Assembly: GCA_963764205.1 (NCBI GenBank)
Contig: CAVXRN010000002.1
Span: 868,001-932,000, forward strand
Reading direction: 5' to 3'
DNA from: Chersky-840 sp963764205
Lineage (GTDB): Bacteria > Actinomycetota > Acidimicrobiia > Acidimicrobiales > UBA8190
Length of the DNA stretch: 64,000 nt
The notes under the pieces are model-generated. The model was not told the origin of the DNA. It worked only from the letters and a program-made list of their open reading frames with translations, and searched no databases. Shown here one piece after another: positions 34,634 through 44,123 of this stretch (the stretch's first letter is position 1; the number at the start of each line of letters is the position of its first letter). Made by a program: the position numbers and the translations under genes.

Positions 34634-36746
34634 TCACGGGGCCGGCTCGGCGCCCGGCGGAGGTGGACCGGTGCCCGGCACCAGCAGGTCGGATCCGAGG
34701 TCGTCGTGGAGGGCGAGCGCGGGTCCGCCCGACGCCGCCACCACGCCACGCTGCAAGAGCGTCGCCGCATGCCGGGCCGAAGCCGCCGTCTCGGGCCCGC
34801 CCACCACCGCCAGCTGTCGCAACAGGTCGATCAGCTGTTTCACGTTGCGGACGAAGTCACCGGGGGCGAGCTCGGCCCGCTCGAGGACGACGTCGAGCCG
34901 TTGGCCCCGGGCCCAGCGCCACGCCACATCCGCGAACCCGTCGTCGGGCGCCCGCGTGCGCGGCAGGTTGGCCTCGTGCTCCTCGAGGCGGAGCCGCTCG
35001 CCCACCGACGCCAAGGCGGCCAACTGCGGGCGGACGCGCTTGGGTGGCGACGAGAGCACCGGCGTACGGCCCGGGCGCGTCTCGAAGGTGCACGAGGAGA
35101 CCACCGCCGCGAGCTCGGGGGGGTCGAGTCCGTCGAAGATCCCCTCGGCGAGCCCTTCGGCGATGAGGAGGTCCGACTCGTGATAGATCCCGGCCAGGAT
35201 GGCGCCGCGCGCCGTGAGCCGCCACGCGTCGATGTCGACGTAGCCGAATCGCTCGAGCAGCGCGAGCGCCCGGTCGAGGCGCCTCGACAGCGCGTGGTGA
35301 TGCCGGGTGTCGAGGAACTGTGCGAACGAACGGTCCAGGATGTAGTGGGCCTGGTCGAAGCGGTAGCGCCGCACCAGGTTGACGGCGAGGTTGTAGGAGG
35401 CCCGGAACGACGACCGCAGGTCGGGCGGCGGCGAGGTGGCCAGCGCGGCGAGACCGGACATCGACACCTGCGGGGACCACACCACCACGGCGTGGCCGAC
35501 CGAGTCGATGCCCCGCCGCCCGGCCCGACCCGTCATCTGGGCGTACTCCCCCGACGACAGGCCGCTGCGCCCGTGCTCCCTGATCTTGGTGAGCCGCTCG
35601 ATCACCACGGTGCGAGCCGGCATGTTGATCCCCAGCGACAACGTCTCGGTCGCGAACACGACGCGCAACAGGTTCGACGAGAAGCAGTCCTCCACCGCCT
35701 CGCGAAAGGCAGGGATGAGCCCGGCGTGATGCGAGCCCAGCCCGGCCTCGAGGCCCGCCGCCCACGGCCCGTACCCGAGCACGCGCAGCTCTTCGTCGGG
35801 GAGCCCGTCGGTGTGCTCTTCGCACCGCCGCCGGATCTCGTGCCTCTCCTCGGGGCTCGTGAGGCGCAGGCCGTCGGACAGGCACTGGGCCACCGCATCG
35901 TCACACGCCGCTCGGGAGAAGATGAAGACGATGGCCGGCAACATGGCGCGGTCGTCGAGTGCCTCGATGAGCTCGCTGCGCCGGGGGCCGGCCAGGCGCG
36001 AGTGGCGCAACCCGCCGGGTCGCCGGGCCAGGCGGGCCACCCGTTGGTCGAGCGCGAGAGCCTGGGGGTGCAGCGCCCGCTTGTGCAGGAGCGGGACGAG
36101 CTCGACCCGACGGCTCCCCTTCTCGGCCACGGCCACGTGGTTGCGCAGCTCGACGGGCCGGTGGCGCTCGACGACGACCTCGGTCGGGCCTCGCACGGTG
36201 CTCAGCCAGGCCCCGAACTCGTCGGCATTGGACACCGTGGCCGACAAGCACACGAACACGACCTCGGGAGGGGCGAGGATGAGCACCTCCTCCCACACCG
36301 ACCCCCGGTACGGGTCCTGGAGGTAGTGCACCTCGTCCAGCACGACGAGCCCGAGCCCGGCCAGCTGGGGCGAACGGGCGAAGAGCATGTTGCGCAGGAC
36401 CTCGGTCGTCATGACGACAACCGGGGCGTCGGCCCGGTACGAGACGTCGCCGGTGAGCAACCCCACGGCGTCGTCCCCGTACACCTCGGCCAACTCCGCG
36501 AACTTCTGGTTGGACAACGCCTTGAGCGGGGTCGTGTAGAAGGCCCGTTGGCCCCGGGCGCAGGGCGCGGGCCACGCCGTAGTCGGCGATGACCGTCTTG
36601 CCCGAGCCCGTCGGGGCCGACACGAGCACCGAGCGGCCGTCGTCGAGGGCGTCGAAGGCGGCGACCTGGAAGCGGTCGAGGGGGAACCCCAGGCGCGCCA
36701 GCACGTCGGCGCGCAGCGCGTCACCGACGCCCGGGTCCCTCGTCAC
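34634..36746 (-). CDS. helY: Ski2/Mtr4-like DEAD/DEAH helicase (one frameshift)
   Basis: About 704 residues after removing one base near 36555-36562. Motifs in order: I VLVSAPTGSGKTVIADYG, Ia YTTPLKALSNQKFAEL, II VVLDEVHYLQD, III CLSATVSN, then AIVFIFSRAACDDAV, SHHAGLIPAFREAVE, VVFATETLSLGINMPA and VI QMTGRAGRRGID. It is an RNA-type superfamily 2 helicase equivalent to mycobacterial HelY, though shorter than the usual about 900 residues. It is downstream of tatC, as in mycobacteria. Start GTG 36746. Confidence 0.88.
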
Positions 36747-36759
36747 CGGGGGCGACGGC

Positions 36760-37521
36760 TCAACGGCGCAGGAACCTGCCGATCACGATCGACACTTCGT
36801 AGAAGACGTACAACGGCACCGCCAGCGCCATCATGGAGAACGGGTCGCCGCTGGGCGTGATCACCGCCGCGAACACCACGATGAGCACGATGGCCCAGCG
36901 TCGCCAGGACGACAGCTGCCGGGGCGACAGCACGCCGACGAGCTCGAGCGACACCAGGATCACGGGGAACTCGAAGGTGAGCCCGAACACCACCATGAGG
37001 GCGACGATCAGGCCCAGGTACTTGTTGGGGTCGTAGATCTGCTCGAGCGTGGGACCGCCGATGTTCTGGAGGAACTGCAGCGCATGGGGGAACGTCACGA
37101 ACGCCAGGAACGCCCCGAACGCGAACAACACGATGGACGAGACGATGAAGGGGACGGCGTAGCGCTTCTCGTTGCGGTGCAGCCCTGGTGTGATGAAGCG
37201 CCACAGCTCCCACAGGATCACCGGCGACGCCAGGAACGCTCCCCCGTAGGTGGCCAGTTTGATGCGCAGGGAGAGCCCGTCGAGGGGGCTCGTGACGTAG
37301 AGCTGACAATGTTTCGGGCCGGCCACCCGACAGTACGGGGCCTGCAGGAAATGCAGGATGTGCGGGTACACGATGAAGGCCACCGTGGCGCCGACCGCGA
37401 ACGCCACCACGCTGACGACAACCCGGCGGCGCAGCTCCGCCAGGTGCTCCCCCAGCGTCATGGCTTGCGCCGAGGGTCGCGTCGAGCTGGCTCGGAACGG
37501 GAGTCGCAACCGGGAGACCAT
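36760..37521 (-). CDS. tatC: Sec-independent protein translocase TatC
   Basis: This 253-residue protein with six membrane helices is the core receptor for twin-arginine export of folded proteins. Family motifs include MTLGEHLAELRRRVVVSV, ASPVILWELWRFITPGLHRNEKR and LTFEFPVILVSLELVGVLSP. ATG 37521 precedes a 20-residue leader before the conserved start. It follows the TatB-like gene by 21 bp. Confidence 0.95.
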   Translation of the reverse strand: MVSRLRLPFRASSTRPSAQAMTLGEHLAELRRRVVVSVVAFAVGATVAFIVYPHILHFLQAPYCRVAGPKHCQLYVTSPLDGLSLRIKLATYGGAFLASPVILWELWRFITPGLHRNEKRYAVPFIVSSIVLFAFGAFLAFVTFPHALQFLQNIGGPTLEQIYDPNKYLGLIVALMVVFGLTFEFPVILVSLELVGVLSPRQLSSWRRWAIVLIVVFAAVITPSGDPFSMMALAVPLYVFYEVSIVIGRFLRR

Positions 37522-37542
37522 GGCGGGAACCGGGCGCGCCGG

Positions 37543-38082
37543 TCAGTTCATGCTGGGGTCGTCGGGCACGGCGGGAAAGGCACCGGGCCCCCCGGTGCCG
37601 ACACCCTGTGCCGCGCTCTCGCCCGGCTCCCCCTGGCTGTGCGACCCGTTGTGGCCCAGGGACCCGTTGTGTCGCACCGATCCGTTGGTGGCGGGCCCGG
37701 TGGCCGCGGCCCCGTTCGCCGGGGTCCCGTTGGCCGGCGGTCCCGCCGCGGTCGGGTCGGGGGCAGGTGGCGGGCCGGCCGGGTCGGACTCGGCTGGGTC
37801 GGCGCTGTCGTGCGCCTGCTCCTGGCGCCAGGTCCGCTCGTGCTCGTCGGCGAGGCGGTCGAGGAAGGCCAACGGCGAGCGCACCGCCTCGGCGACCTCG
37901 TGGGTGGGCGGCAGGTCGGGGAAGGTGGAACGCACCTCGCTCTCGATCCGGCTACGCCACTTGCGGAGGTCGTGCCATGCCGCGCCGATCTGGCGCGCCA
38001 CCTGGGGGAGCTTCTCGGGCCCCAACACGATCAGCGCGATCACGAGGATGACCAGCAGCTTCGCCGGGCTGAGCGACATCAT
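37543..38082 (-). CDS. tatB: TatB-like twin-arginine translocase component
   Basis: This 179-residue protein has an N-terminal membrane helix (residues about 3-21, LSPAKLLVILVIALIVLGPEKLP), then an amphipathic helix (QVARQIGAAWHDLRKW). A long Pro/Gly/Asn-rich disordered tail follows, with NGS-type repeats. Length and the GPEKLP motif favour TatB over TatA. It works with TatC directly downstream. ATG 38082/38079 is likely leaderless. Confidence 0.88.
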   Translation of the reverse strand: MMSLSPAKLLVILVIALIVLGPEKLPQVARQIGAAWHDLRKWRSRIESEVRSTFPDLPPTHEVAEAVRSPLAFLDRLADEHERTWRQEQAHDSADPAESDPAGPPPAPDPTAAGPPANGTPANGAAATGPATNGSVRHNGSLGHNGSHSQGEPGESAAQGVGTGGPGAFPAVPDDPSMN

Positions 38083-38091
38083 GCCGGGCAG

Positions 38092-38097
38092 AGTCTA
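38092..38097 (-). promoter_or_regulatory. -10 box TAGACT (minus), leaderless start
   Basis: TAGACT lies 9 nt before ATG 38082 of the tatB-like gene on the minus strand. Confidence 0.5.
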
Positions 38098-38174
38098 CGA
38101 CGCCGGGCCTTCGGGCAACGGCGCCGGTACCCCGGGGCGACTCGCCGTCACCGCGCCGGGGACCCGGGGGTCGA

Positions 38175-38969
38175 TCAATAGAAATGGAACGACGTCAGGG
38201 GCCATATCTTCACCACGACGCGGCCGACGATGAGCGAGCCGTGGATGGGGCCGAAGAAGCGGCTGTCCTGGGAGTCGGAGCGGTTGTCGCCCATGACGAA
38301 GTACTCGCCCGCGGGGATCTTCTGCGTCGTGATCCCCGTCGTGACGGTCCCGGGGACGAGCCAGGGCTCCTTGAGCGGCGTGCCGTTGATCACCACCATG
38401 CCCCCGGCCGACGAGATCGTCTCACCGGGAAGGCCGATGACCCGCTTGACCAGGTCCTTCACATTGGGCCCGGCGTCCTCGCCCGGCGGCGTGGCGAACA
38501 CCACGATGTCGCCCCGGTGCACGGCGTGGAGGTGATAGCTGATCTTGTCGACCAGGATCCGGTCCCCGATCATGAGGGTGGGCTCCATCGAGGCCGACGG
38601 GATGAAGAAGGTCTGGACCGCGAACGTCCGGATCCCGAAGGCGACGACGACCGCAACCACCAACACGACCGCCCACTCGACGACCCAGCGGCCCCCGCGC
38701 CGGGGGATCCGGGTGTCGGGTGGCCGGCTCGGAGCCTGGTCGGGGCCGGTCTCGAGGGCCGAGGCCGACCACAGTCCCGGCGCCTCGGGCGCGGCCACCA
38801 TGGGCGCGGGGGGCGGGGGCAGCGGTGCCGGAGCCGGAGGAGCCAGCACCGGGGCCGAGGGGGCGGCGACGGCCCACGAGCTCACCGTCGCGACCGGCGC
38901 CGGCACGTGCAGCCACAGTTCGTCGAGCGAGCTCGACGGCGGCGACGGGTCCGGGCGGTCAGGTGTCAC
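38175..38969 (-). CDS. lepB: Signal peptidase I
   Basis: This 264-residue type I signal peptidase has a Pro/Ala-rich cytoplasmic N-terminus and a membrane helix at about 95-115. The nucleophile Ser is in FFIPSASMEPTLMIGD, the general-base Lys in DLVKRVIGLPGE, and the signature GDNRSDSQDSRFFGP follows. It cuts signal peptides of exported proteins at the outer membrane face. It lies beside the tat genes, fitting an export cluster. Start GTG 38969. Confidence 0.95.
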   Translation of the reverse strand: MTPDRPDPSPPSSSLDELWLHVPAPVATVSSWAVAAPSAPVLAPPAPAPLPPPPAPMVAAPEAPGLWSASALETGPDQAPSRPPDTRIPRRGGRWVVEWAVVLVVAVVVAFGIRTFAVQTFFIPSASMEPTLMIGDRILVDKISYHLHAVHRGDIVVFATPPGEDAGPNVKDLVKRVIGLPGETISSAGGMVVINGTPLKEPWLVPGTVTTGITTQKIPAGEYFVMGDNRSDSQDSRFFGPIHGSLIVGRVVVKIWPLTSFHFY

Positions 38970-38978
38970 GAAATTACG

Positions 38979-38984
38979 AGGCTA
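38979..38984 (-). promoter_or_regulatory. -10 box TAGCCT (minus), leaderless start
   Basis: TAGCCT lies 9 nt before GTG 38969 of lepB. Confidence 0.5.
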
Positions 38985-39019
38985 GTGGACGACACCTCGC
39001 TAAATGCCCTCAGCGCTGG

Positions 39020-40378
39020 TCAAAGACTGGCGATCAGCTTCTCCACTCGCTCGTCGTGGGACCGGAAAGGGTCCTTCAACAGCACCGTCCGCTGGGCCTG
39101 GTCGTTGAGCTTGAGATGGACCCAGTCCACGGTGAAGTCCCGGCGGCGTTCCTTGGCCCGTCGGATGAACTCCCCCCGTAGCCGGGCCCGGGTGGTCTGC
39201 GGGGGCCGGTTCATGGCCTCGGTGATGGCGCTGTCCTCCACCAGCCGGTCCACGCGGTCACGTGCCTCCAGCCGGTAGTAGAGACCGCGGGCCCGATTGA
39301 CGTCGTGGTACTGCAGGTCCAGCAACGCCACCTTGGGATGGCCCAGCGGCAGCCCGTGCCGTTCCCGGTAGGCCTCGATCAGCTGGTGCTTGGCCACCCA
39401 GTCGCACTCCCGGCCGAGGGTCAGCGGGTCGGACTCGAGAGCCTTGAGGCAGTGCTCCCACATGTCGAGGGCGCGGTCCTCCTGGGGCGAGAGCCCGTGG
39501 GTGTCGCGATAGCGCAACGCCCGGTTGAGGTACTCGGACTGGATGTCGAGCGCACTCACCTCGCGCCCGTTGGCGAGGCGTACCTTGCGACGACACGTGA
39601 GGTCGTGGCTGATCTCGCGGATGGCCCGGATCGGGTTCTCGAGCGTGAGGTCGCGCAGCACGGTGCCGGGATCCTCGAGCATCCGCAGCAGGATGCTCGT
39701 CGAGCCCACCTTCAAGAACGTGGCGTACTCGCTCATGTTGGAGTCACCGACGATGACGTGCAACCGGCGGAACCGCTCGGCATCGGCGTGGGGCTCGTCG
39801 CGCGTGTTGATGATGGGACGGCTCCGTGTCGTCGCCGACGATACGCCCTCCCAGATGTGCTCGGCCCGCTGCGACAGGCAGAACACCGCCCCGCGGGCCG
39901 TCTGGAGCACCTTGCCCGCCCCCGCGAAGATCTGCCGGCTCACGAGGAACGGAATGAGGACCTCGGTGTAATGGGCGAAGTCGTCGCGCCGGCTCGTCAG
40001 ATAATTCTCGTGGCACCCGTACGAGTTGCCGGCCGAGTCGGTGTTGTTCTTGAAGAGGTAGATGACGCCCCGGATGCCTTCCTCGCGCAAGCGCGCCTCG
40101 GCGCCGGTGACGAGATGGTCGAGGATGCGCTCCCCCGCCTTGTCGTGCGCCACGAGGTCGGTGATCGAGTCGCACTCGGGCGTGGCGTACTCGGGGTGAC
40201 TGCCGACGTCGAGATAGAGCCGGGCCCCGTTCTCGAGGAACACGTTCGACGACCGGCCCCAACTGACCACGCGCCGGAACAGGTACCGCGCCACCTCGTC
40301 GGGCGACAAGCGGCGCTGGCCGCGCAGCGTGCACGTGACGCCGTACTCGTTCTCCAGCCCGAAGATCCGCTTGTCCAC
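39020..40378 (-). CDS. pafA: Pup-protein ligase PafA
   Basis: This 452-residue enzyme attaches the C-terminal Glu of Pup to substrate lysines. Landmarks are RIFGLENEYGVTCT, RRLSPDEVARYLFRRVV, NGARLYLDVGSHPEYATPECDS, FKNNTDSAGNSYGCHENYL, LSQRAEHIWEG and INTRDEPHADAERFRRLHVIVGDSN. Unlike Dop it has the PafA-type start and no Dop loop. I chose GTG 40378 because a TACCGT -10 box lies 7 nt before it and the length matches the family. No pafB/pafC genes follow; lepB and tat genes do. Confidence 0.95.
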   Translation of the reverse strand: MDKRIFGLENEYGVTCTLRGQRRLSPDEVARYLFRRVVSWGRSSNVFLENGARLYLDVGSHPEYATPECDSITDLVAHDKAGERILDHLVTGAEARLREEGIRGVIYLFKNNTDSAGNSYGCHENYLTSRRDDFAHYTEVLIPFLVSRQIFAGAGKVLQTARGAVFCLSQRAEHIWEGVSSATTRSRPIINTRDEPHADAERFRRLHVIVGDSNMSEYATFLKVGSTSILLRMLEDPGTVLRDLTLENPIRAIREISHDLTCRRKVRLANGREVSALDIQSEYLNRALRYRDTHGLSPQEDRALDMWEHCLKALESDPLTLGRECDWVAKHQLIEAYRERHGLPLGHPKVALLDLQYHDVNRARGLYYRLEARDRVDRLVEDSAITEAMNRPPQTTRARLRGEFIRRAKERRRDFTVDWVHLKLNDQAQRTVLLKDPFRSHDERVEKLIASL

Positions 40379-40385
40379 GTCACCC

Positions 40386-40391
40386 ACGGTA
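40386..40391 (-). promoter_or_regulatory. -10 box TACCGT (minus) of pafA
   Basis: TACCGT on the minus strand is 7 nt before GTG 40378 and supports a leaderless pafA start. Confidence 0.55.
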
Positions 40392-40448
40392 GTGCCGCGT
40401 GCGTGCAAGACGGCGCCTCCTCCCCAGGCACGCCCGGGCGAGGCTCGA

Positions 40449-40454
40449 TACCCT
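40449..40454 (+). promoter_or_regulatory. -10 box TACCCT, leaderless start
   Basis: TACCCT lies 6 nt before GTG 40461 of the small gene divergent from pafA. Confidence 0.45.
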
Positions 40455-40460
40455 TGGCGC

Positions 40461-40715
40461 GTGGCGACGCCGCTCATGGTCCATCTGACGACGGTGGGGT
40501 CGATGTTCGAAGCCCGGGTCGTCATGGCCCGCCTGGGGGCCGAGGGCATCCTGACCCAGCTCCGCGGGGGCGGCGAAGGGCCCTATCCCCTGCCCGGACC
40601 GGTCGAGGTCCTCGTCGTCGTCGACCAGGCGGGCGAGGCCCGGGAGCTCATGCTGGCCGATCAGGTCGAAGCGCTCTTCGACGACATCGACGACGACTTC
40701 ACCGACGATCGCTGA
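40461..40715 (+). CDS. Small DUF2007-like protein between pafA and prcA
   Basis: This 84-residue protein (MVHLTTVGSMFEARVVMARLGAEGILTQLRGGGEG, then VEVLVVVDQAGEARELML) has the compact ferredoxin-like pattern of DUF2007 'putative signal transducing' proteins, ending in an acidic tail. It is on the plus strand, inside an otherwise minus-strand proteasome locus. Assignment is tentative. Confidence 0.6.
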   Translation: MATPLMVHLTTVGSMFEARVVMARLGAEGILTQLRGGGEGPYPLPGPVEVLVVVDQAGEARELMLADQVEALFDDIDDDFTDDR

Positions 40716-40740
40716 CCGCGACAGCCGCTCAGGCTCTGTC

Positions 40741-40773
40741 CTCCGACCGCAGCGACCTACTCCGACCGCAGCG
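40741..40773. repeat. 14-bp direct repeat straddling the prcA stop
   Basis: ctccgaccgcagcg occurs at 40741-40754 and 40760-40773. The prcA stop codon (CTA, 40757-40759) lies between the copies. Confidence 0.85.
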
Positions 40774-41524
40774 GTCCGCCGTCACTGGGCGGGCTCGACT
40801 CCGGTGCTGCCGCTCCGGCGCGCGCGCGTCCCGAGGCTTTGCGGCCCGGGGTGAGCAGCTCCGCCAGCTCGTCGTGGCCCAAGCGCCGGAAGGCGCGTCG
40901 GCCGTTGGCCCGGGCCAGCACCGCCACCTCGAGGTCACCGGGCTCGAGGGTCCGCTCCGGGCCCGCCAGGGCGGCCACGGTCGCCCGCAAGGCGGCGTCG
41001 AGTGCCCAGTCGGCCTGGTACGACTCGGCCACCCGGTCCGAGATGGTCTCGGTCTCGCCGCCCAGGACGGCGAACCGGTCCTCGTCGGTGATCGTTCCCT
41101 CGTAGGCGATGTGGTACAGCTGGTCGGACTTGCCGTCCACCCCGAGCTCGGCCACGAGGATCTCGACCTCGAGCGGCTTCATCTCGTGGGTGAAGACCTG
41201 GCCCAGGTACTGGGCGTAGAGGTTGGCCAGCGACCGGGCGTCGACGTCTTCGCGGCTGAAGGCGAACCCCTTGGTGTCGGCGTGGCGCACCCCCGACACC
41301 CGCAGCTGGTCGAACTCGTTGTACTTGCCCACCCCGGCGAAGGCGATCCGGTCGTAGATCTCGCTCACCTTGTGCAGCGACCGCGACGGGTTCTCCGCCA
41401 CGATGAGGATCCCGTCCGCGTAGACACAGGCCACGAGCGACCGTCCCCGGGCGATGCCCTTCTGGGCGTACTCGGCCCGGTCCTTCATGACCTGCTCGGG
41501 CGCCACGTAGAAGGGCATGGTCAC
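40757..41524 (-). CDS. prcA: 20S proteasome alpha subunit
   Basis: This 255-residue protein forms the outer, non-catalytic ring. Landmarks: FYVAPEQVMKDRAEYAQKGIARG, VAENPSRSLHKVSEIYDRIAFAGVGKYNEFDQLR, HEMKPLEVEILVAELG and RRAFRRLGHDELAELL. The Ala/Ser-rich C-terminal tail is longer than in mycobacteria. GTG 41524 overlaps the prcB stop (GTGA); ATG 41518 is the alternative. Co-translated with prcB. Confidence 0.95.
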   Translation of the reverse strand: MTMPFYVAPEQVMKDRAEYAQKGIARGRSLVACVYADGILIVAENPSRSLHKVSEIYDRIAFAGVGKYNEFDQLRVSGVRHADTKGFAFSREDVDARSLANLYAQYLGQVFTHEMKPLEVEILVAELGVDGKSDQLYHIAYEGTITDEDRFAVLGGETETISDRVAESYQADWALDAALRATVAALAGPERTLEPGDLEVAVLARANGRRAFRRLGHDELAELLTPGRKASGRARAGAAAPESSPPSDGGPLRSE

Positions 41525-42341
41525 GAGCCGCCACCTCCCGCGCCGTTCCCGAGACTGCGCCGTTGCACGAGGGCGGTGAAGCTCTCAGCCACCTCGGTGT
41601 CGACGAGCCGCTCATAGCCCTGCACCGTGACCGTCGCCACCACGGGGAAGATCCCCCGGACGAGGTCGGGGCCGCCGGTGGCCGAATCCTCGTCGGCCGC
41701 CTCGTACAGGGCCCGCACCGCCAACTCGACGGCGTCGTCGCGCCCGAGCCCCGGGCGCCACCCCAGCTTGATCGTCGTCCGGGCGTCGCGTCCCCCGACC
41801 CCGTCGAGGCGTGGTCGGCCTCCTCGAAGTGCCCGCCGGTCACGTCGTAGGTGAAGATGCGCCCCTCGCCCAGCCGCAGGTCGAACCCGCAGAACAGTGG
41901 CACCACCACGAGCCCCTGCATGGCCATGGGAAGGTGCTCGCGCACCATCTGCCCGAGCTGATTGGCCTTGCCCTCGAGGCTCAGCGCCACGCCCTCGACC
42001 TTCTCGTAGTGCTCGAGCTGCGTCTGGAAGAGCTTGACCATCTCGACCGCGGGCCCCGCCGCGCCGGCGATGGCCACCGCCGAATGTCGATCGGCGGGGA
42101 AGACCTTCTCCATGGCCCGGTGGGCGATGATGTTGCCCTCGGTGGCGCGCCGGTCTCCTGCCATCACCACACCGTCGGCGAACCGCAGTGCCACCACCGT
42201 GGTGCCATGTGCCACCGCCGGGACCGCGCCCGGTGCGCTGTCCATCGACATCAGCAGCGGGCGATCCCGGTCGCTGCGTCGAATGAGGGCGGCAAAGCTG
42301 GGCCCCGGGTCCTCCCCGGGCGGAAAGAGCGGCAGACCCAC
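41521..42341 (-). CDS. prcB: 20S proteasome beta subunit (one frameshift)
   Basis: About 273 residues once one base is restored in the five-C run at 41792-41796. A propeptide precedes the catalytic Thr in VAHGTTVVALRFADGVV; then GDRRATEGNIIAHR, AGAAGPAVEMVKLFQ and IFTYDVTGGHFEEADHASTGSG, the shift, and TIKLGWRPGLGRDDAVELAVRALYEAADEDSATGGPD. Autolysis exposes Thr1 of the active protease. GTG 42341 follows ggggag and lies 4 nt after the pup stop. As an apparently essential partner of intact prcA, I treat the shift as an assembly error. Confidence 0.9.
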
Positions 42342-42345
42342 CCGG

Positions 42346-42549
42346 CTACTCCCCGCCCTTCTGCACGTAGTTGCGGACGAACTCCTCCGCGTTCTCCTCG
42401 AGGACCTCGTCGATCTCGTCGAGCAGATCATCGAGCTCGGCCTTGAGCTTCTCGCCCTGGGGGGACGGCGCCGGGGCCTCGGCCTCCTCGGTCGTCGTCT
42501 CCTCGCGCGTCGTCGCCGCCGGCCGGCGCTTCTTCTCTTGCTCTGCCAT
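42346..42549 (-). CDS. pup: Prokaryotic ubiquitin-like protein Pup
   Basis: This 67-residue, mostly disordered and acidic protein has the conserved Mpa/ligase-binding helix (LDDLLDEIDEVLEENAEEFVRNYVQKGGE). It ends in Gly-Gly-Glu (codons GGC GGG GAG TAG), so it can be ligated by PafA without prior deamidation, unlike mycobacterial Pup ending in GGQ. ATG 42549 follows AGGAG. It lies between dop and prcB, the classic order. Confidence 0.95.
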   Translation of the reverse strand: MAEQEKKRRPAATTREETTTEEAEAPAPSPQGEKLKAELDDLLDEIDEVLEENAEEFVRNYVQKGGE

Positions 42550-42559
42550 CAACCCACTC

Positions 42560-44048
42560 CTAGGCGCTCAACCGTGCCAACAGCTCCGCCGGAGAGGAAC
42601 TTCCGTCCAGAAGCTCCTCGACGAATTCAGCTGTTCCACGTAGCGGGTCCATCATAGGGACGCGTCGGAGGGGATCGGTACCCAGGTCGAACACCAACGA
42701 GTCCCAGTTGGCGCTGGCCACCGAGGACGCCCACCGCTTGAGGCACTGGCCGCGGAAATACGCCCGGGTGCGCCGGGGTGGCTCGGTCACCGCGTCGAGG
42801 ACGTCCTGCTGCTGTACCAGCCGCTCGGTGTCGAGCCGGGCGAACAGCGACCGCTCGGGCCGCAGGTCGTGGTACTGCAGGTCCACCGCGGCGAGCCGAT
42901 GGTCGTCCCAGTCGAGCCCGTGGCGGTCGCGATAGGCCTCGAGCAGTCCGAGCTTGGCCGCCCAGTCGACCTGGTCGGCGACGACGCTCGGGTCGTTCTC
43001 GAGGCCGTGCAGCACGTCCTCCCACCGCGTCAGCACCTGCTGGCCCACCGCCTCGTCGCCGAGGCACTCGAGGCCCCGGTCCTCGGCGTACTTCCGGGCC
43101 AACCCGAACAGCTCCCACTGCAACGCCAGGGCCGTCGTCGTCCGACCGTCCGCCAGGTCGATGGGCGCCGAGAGGGTGAGGTCGAGCGAGACCTGGCGGA
43201 TGGCCTTCACCGGATTCGCCAGGGTGAGCTCCCGCCCGTCGAAGGCGTCGTCCTCGATCAGCGCGAGCACGAGGGCGGTCGTCCCCACCTTCAAGAACGT
43301 GGCGACCTCGCACAGGTTCGCGTCGCCCACGATGACGTGCAGCCGCCGGTACCGCTGCGGATCGGCGTGTGGCTCGTCGCGGCGTGTTCACGATGGGCCG
43401 CTTCAGCGTCGTCTCGAGACCGATCTCCTCCTCGAAGAACTCGGCCCGCTGCGAGATCTGGAACGTGATGTCGCGCCCGGCGTTCCCCGCCGTCTCGCTG
43501 CCGACCTTCCCCGCCCCGCAGAAGATCTGGCGCGTCACGAAGTGCGGCGTGATGAGATGCGCGATGCGGGCGAATGGGATGGCCCGGTCCATGAGGTAGT
43601 TCTCGTGCGTCCCGTACGAGTTGCCCTTGCTGTCGGAGTTGTTCTTGTAGACGACGATGGACTGGCCCTCGGGCAGGGTACGGCGCACCGCCGCCATCGA
43701 CCGCCGCAACACCTCTTCGCCCGCCTTGTCGTACAGGACGCACTCGAGCGGATCGGCGCACTCGGGCGTCGAGAACTCCGGGTGGGCGTGGTCGACGTAG
43801 TACCGGGCCCCGTTGGTGAGCACGGCGTTGACGAGGTGGGTCTCGATCTCCGGGGGGAGCGACCCCTCGCGGGCGAAACCGCGGGCGTCGTTGCCCGGTG
43901 ACTCGTCCTCGAAGTCCCACCCGGCGCGGGCCAGGTCGGACACGTACGCATTCACGAGCAGCGACGACGACGCGACCGGGTTGCCGTCGCCCCCGACGTG
44001 GTGGATCCCGTACTCCGTCTCGATCCCGCACACCTTCGCGACGACCAC
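42560..44048 (-). CDS. dop: Depupylase/deamidase Dop (one frameshift)
   Basis: About 495 residues after removing one base near 43381-43382, which joins KRPIVNT to RDEPHADPQRYRRLHVIVGDAN. The start (VCGIETEYGIHHVGGDGNP), ESPGNDARGFAREGS loop, NGARYYVDHAHPEFSTPECADPLE, YKNNSDSKGNSYGTHENYLMDR and QISQRAEFFEEEIGLETTLK are Dop-type. It removes Pup from substrates, and deamidates Pup where Pup ends in Gln (not needed here). GTG 44048 is likely leaderless. Confidence 0.92.
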
Positions 44049-44055
44049 GAAACCG

Positions 44056-44061
44056 ACCCTA
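44056..44061 (-). promoter_or_regulatory. -10 box TAGGGT (minus), leaderless start
   Basis: TAGGGT lies 7 nt before GTG 44048 of dop. Confidence 0.5.
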
Positions 44062-44123
44062 GTGCGTGGCGGCTGGGGCGGCGCGACCCCGGGCCGGAGC
44101 GATCGGGGACATCGGGCCCCTGC

